A stretch of DNA of 64,000 nucleotides from an uncultured Collinsella sp. (GTDB taxonomy: Bacteria; Actinomycetota; Coriobacteriia; Coriobacteriales; Coriobacteriaceae), in contig UQQL01000001.1 in assembly GCA_900543275.1 (NCBI GenBank), positions 124,001 to 188,000 of the forward strand, read 5' to 3'. The notes beneath the pieces were generated by a model, which searched no databases, was not told the DNA's origin, and saw only the letters and a program-made list of their open reading frames with translations. The translations under genes were made by a program, and so were the position numbers. This document shows positions 63,261-64,000 of the stretch, one piece after another (positions within the stretch are counted from its first letter, which is position 1; the number at the start of each line of letters is the position of its first letter).

Positions 63261-64000
63261 CTACATCCCATTGCGCAGATCGCACACGCCGGCTGCCGCC
63301 ATCTCGCGCAGCAGCGTCTCGCGGTCGCGCGTCACGATCAAATCCAGCGGGAAGTGAATCTCGTCGAGCATCTTGCGCGCGTGATCGAGCTTGCCAATGG
63401 CCATGCCAATGTGGGCATCGGTTGACACGCCAATGCCCACGCCCAGCTCGGCGCAGCGCTCGGCGATCTTGCGGCATACGGCCCAATGCTCAGTGTCGAC
63501 ACCGTGTTCAAGACTATGGTTGTTGATCTCAATAATCTTGTGCTTGGCCTTAGCTGCCAACAGCACCTCGTCGATATCGAACGGCACGCCCGAACGCCCC
63601 GTGTGACCCAGCATGAACACCTTGGGGTGCTCCAGGGCATTGATATACATCTCGGTCGTCTGGGCCAGCGTCGCGCCCTCAGCAATCTGCGGATTATGCA
63701 CGCTCGCAATCAAATAATCCAAATTACGCGTAACCAAATCGAACAGCGAATGCTGACGGCTGTACGAATCGCCGGCAATATCGAGCGTGACAGGAGTGTC
63801 CTCGCCAAACAGGCTTCCGTCCAGCGAAACGATATCGGCCTCGGCACCACGCAGCACCAGCACGCCGCTCCAAATGCGCGGCCAGATATCCTGGTTGATA
63901 AAGAACTGGTAACTGCGCAGGTCATTGGGGCAAGCCGTAACCATCGAGCTTAAATGATCGGCGGAACCGAGCACCTGAAGGCCGCGCTCCGCCGCCCAAT
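63261..64000 (-). CDS. PHP domain phosphoesterase, YcdX-like (N-terminus outside window)
   Basis: Frame is open to the window edge (WAAERGLQVLGSADHLSS), so the true start lies beyond 64000. Metal-binding motifs of the PHP fold are visible: ADHLSS, EADIVSLDG, YLIASVHNPQ, MLGHTGRSG, EINNHSLEHG and STDAHIG. The YcdX-like group are zinc-dependent phosphatases. About 246 residues are visible of some 250-270 expected. Confidence 0.88.
   Translation of the reverse strand, partial: WAAERGLQVLGSADHLSSMVTACPNDLRSYQFFINQDIWPRIWSGVLVLRGAEADIVSLDGSLFGEDTPVTLDIAGDSYSRQHSLFDLVTRNLDYLIASVHNPQIAEGATLAQTTEMYINALEHPKVFMLGHTGRSGVPFDIDEVLLAAKAKHKIIEINNHSLEHGVDTEHWAVCRKIAERCAELGVGIGVSTDAHIGMAIGKLDHARKMLDEIHFPLDLIVTRDRETLLREMAAAGVCDLRNGM

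Overview
The window is a high-GC, gene-dense bacterial chromosome segment. Gene content points to the Coriobacteriia, most likely Collinsella or a close relative: Tat-motif-bearing binding lipoproteins, paired heterodimeric ABC exporters, a maltose-type PTS, an EF-G2-like GTPase, many LacI/GntR regulators, and numerous extragenic palindromes. The genus is inferred from general knowledge of the group; no database comparison was made.

Layout. 1-9.9 kb is alpha-glucan and sugar handling: the end of a glycogen/maltodextrin phosphorylase, a binding-protein-dependent sugar ABC operon, a GntR regulator and a divergent maltose-type PTS EIICB that carries a fused HAD phosphatase. 10-18.6 kb holds a polyprenyl synthase, a peptidoglycan-binding-domain protein, tRNA-Gln, a Toprim protein resembling the Wadjet subunit JetD, and a CstA-type transporter preceded by a leader-peptide attenuator rich in Ile/Val codons. 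18.7-30 kb has a two-gene ABC exporter, the SRP RNA among several long hairpins, a TadA-glycerate kinase fusion, tRNA-Ser, TetR and LemA genes, an IS200-type element, ilvE and a DedA protein. 30-40.7 kb has cysE, a MarR-controlled ABC exporter pair with two identical operators, a nitroreductase, a Fis-type regulator with a degenerate ATPase domain, a YeiH transporter and a GntR regulator. 40.8-47.6 kb has an IS3 element, glmS, a LacI regulator, a HAD phosphatase and larE. 47.9-55.4 kb is a sugar-catabolic cluster: PTS EIIA, split transketolase, small transaldolase, GatZ-like aldolase subunit and PTS EIIBC, with a divergent LacI gene. 55.5-64 kb has a secreted nuclease, an EF-G-like GTPase, an amino-acid ABC operon, an RNA methyltransferase and a partial PHP phosphoesterase.

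How it works together. Two loci handle alpha-glucans (phosphorylase plus ABC importer, and the PTS-phosphatase fusion); TTGTTTRAAC-type motifs around the GntR gene may link them. A second shared palindrome, ACTTTAGTTANNTAAAGT-like, lies upstream of cstA, ilvE and the amino-acid ABC operon. Together with the Ile/Val leader peptide this suggests a branched-chain amino acid or pyruvate regulon.

The most unusual content is non-coding. There are two arrays of 15-bp repeats in alternating orientation with a period of about 40 bp and 25-nt variable loops (1479-1695, 44396-44533). There are three copies of a conserved 69-nt core flanked by long arms whose sequence differs at each locus (12931, 17875, 61487). 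Other long hairpins share this arm-plus-core design but have unrelated cores. There is also a family of GGGGACAG-containing palindromes, one of which is split by the IS3 element, and two AT-rich elements with terminal inverted repeats.
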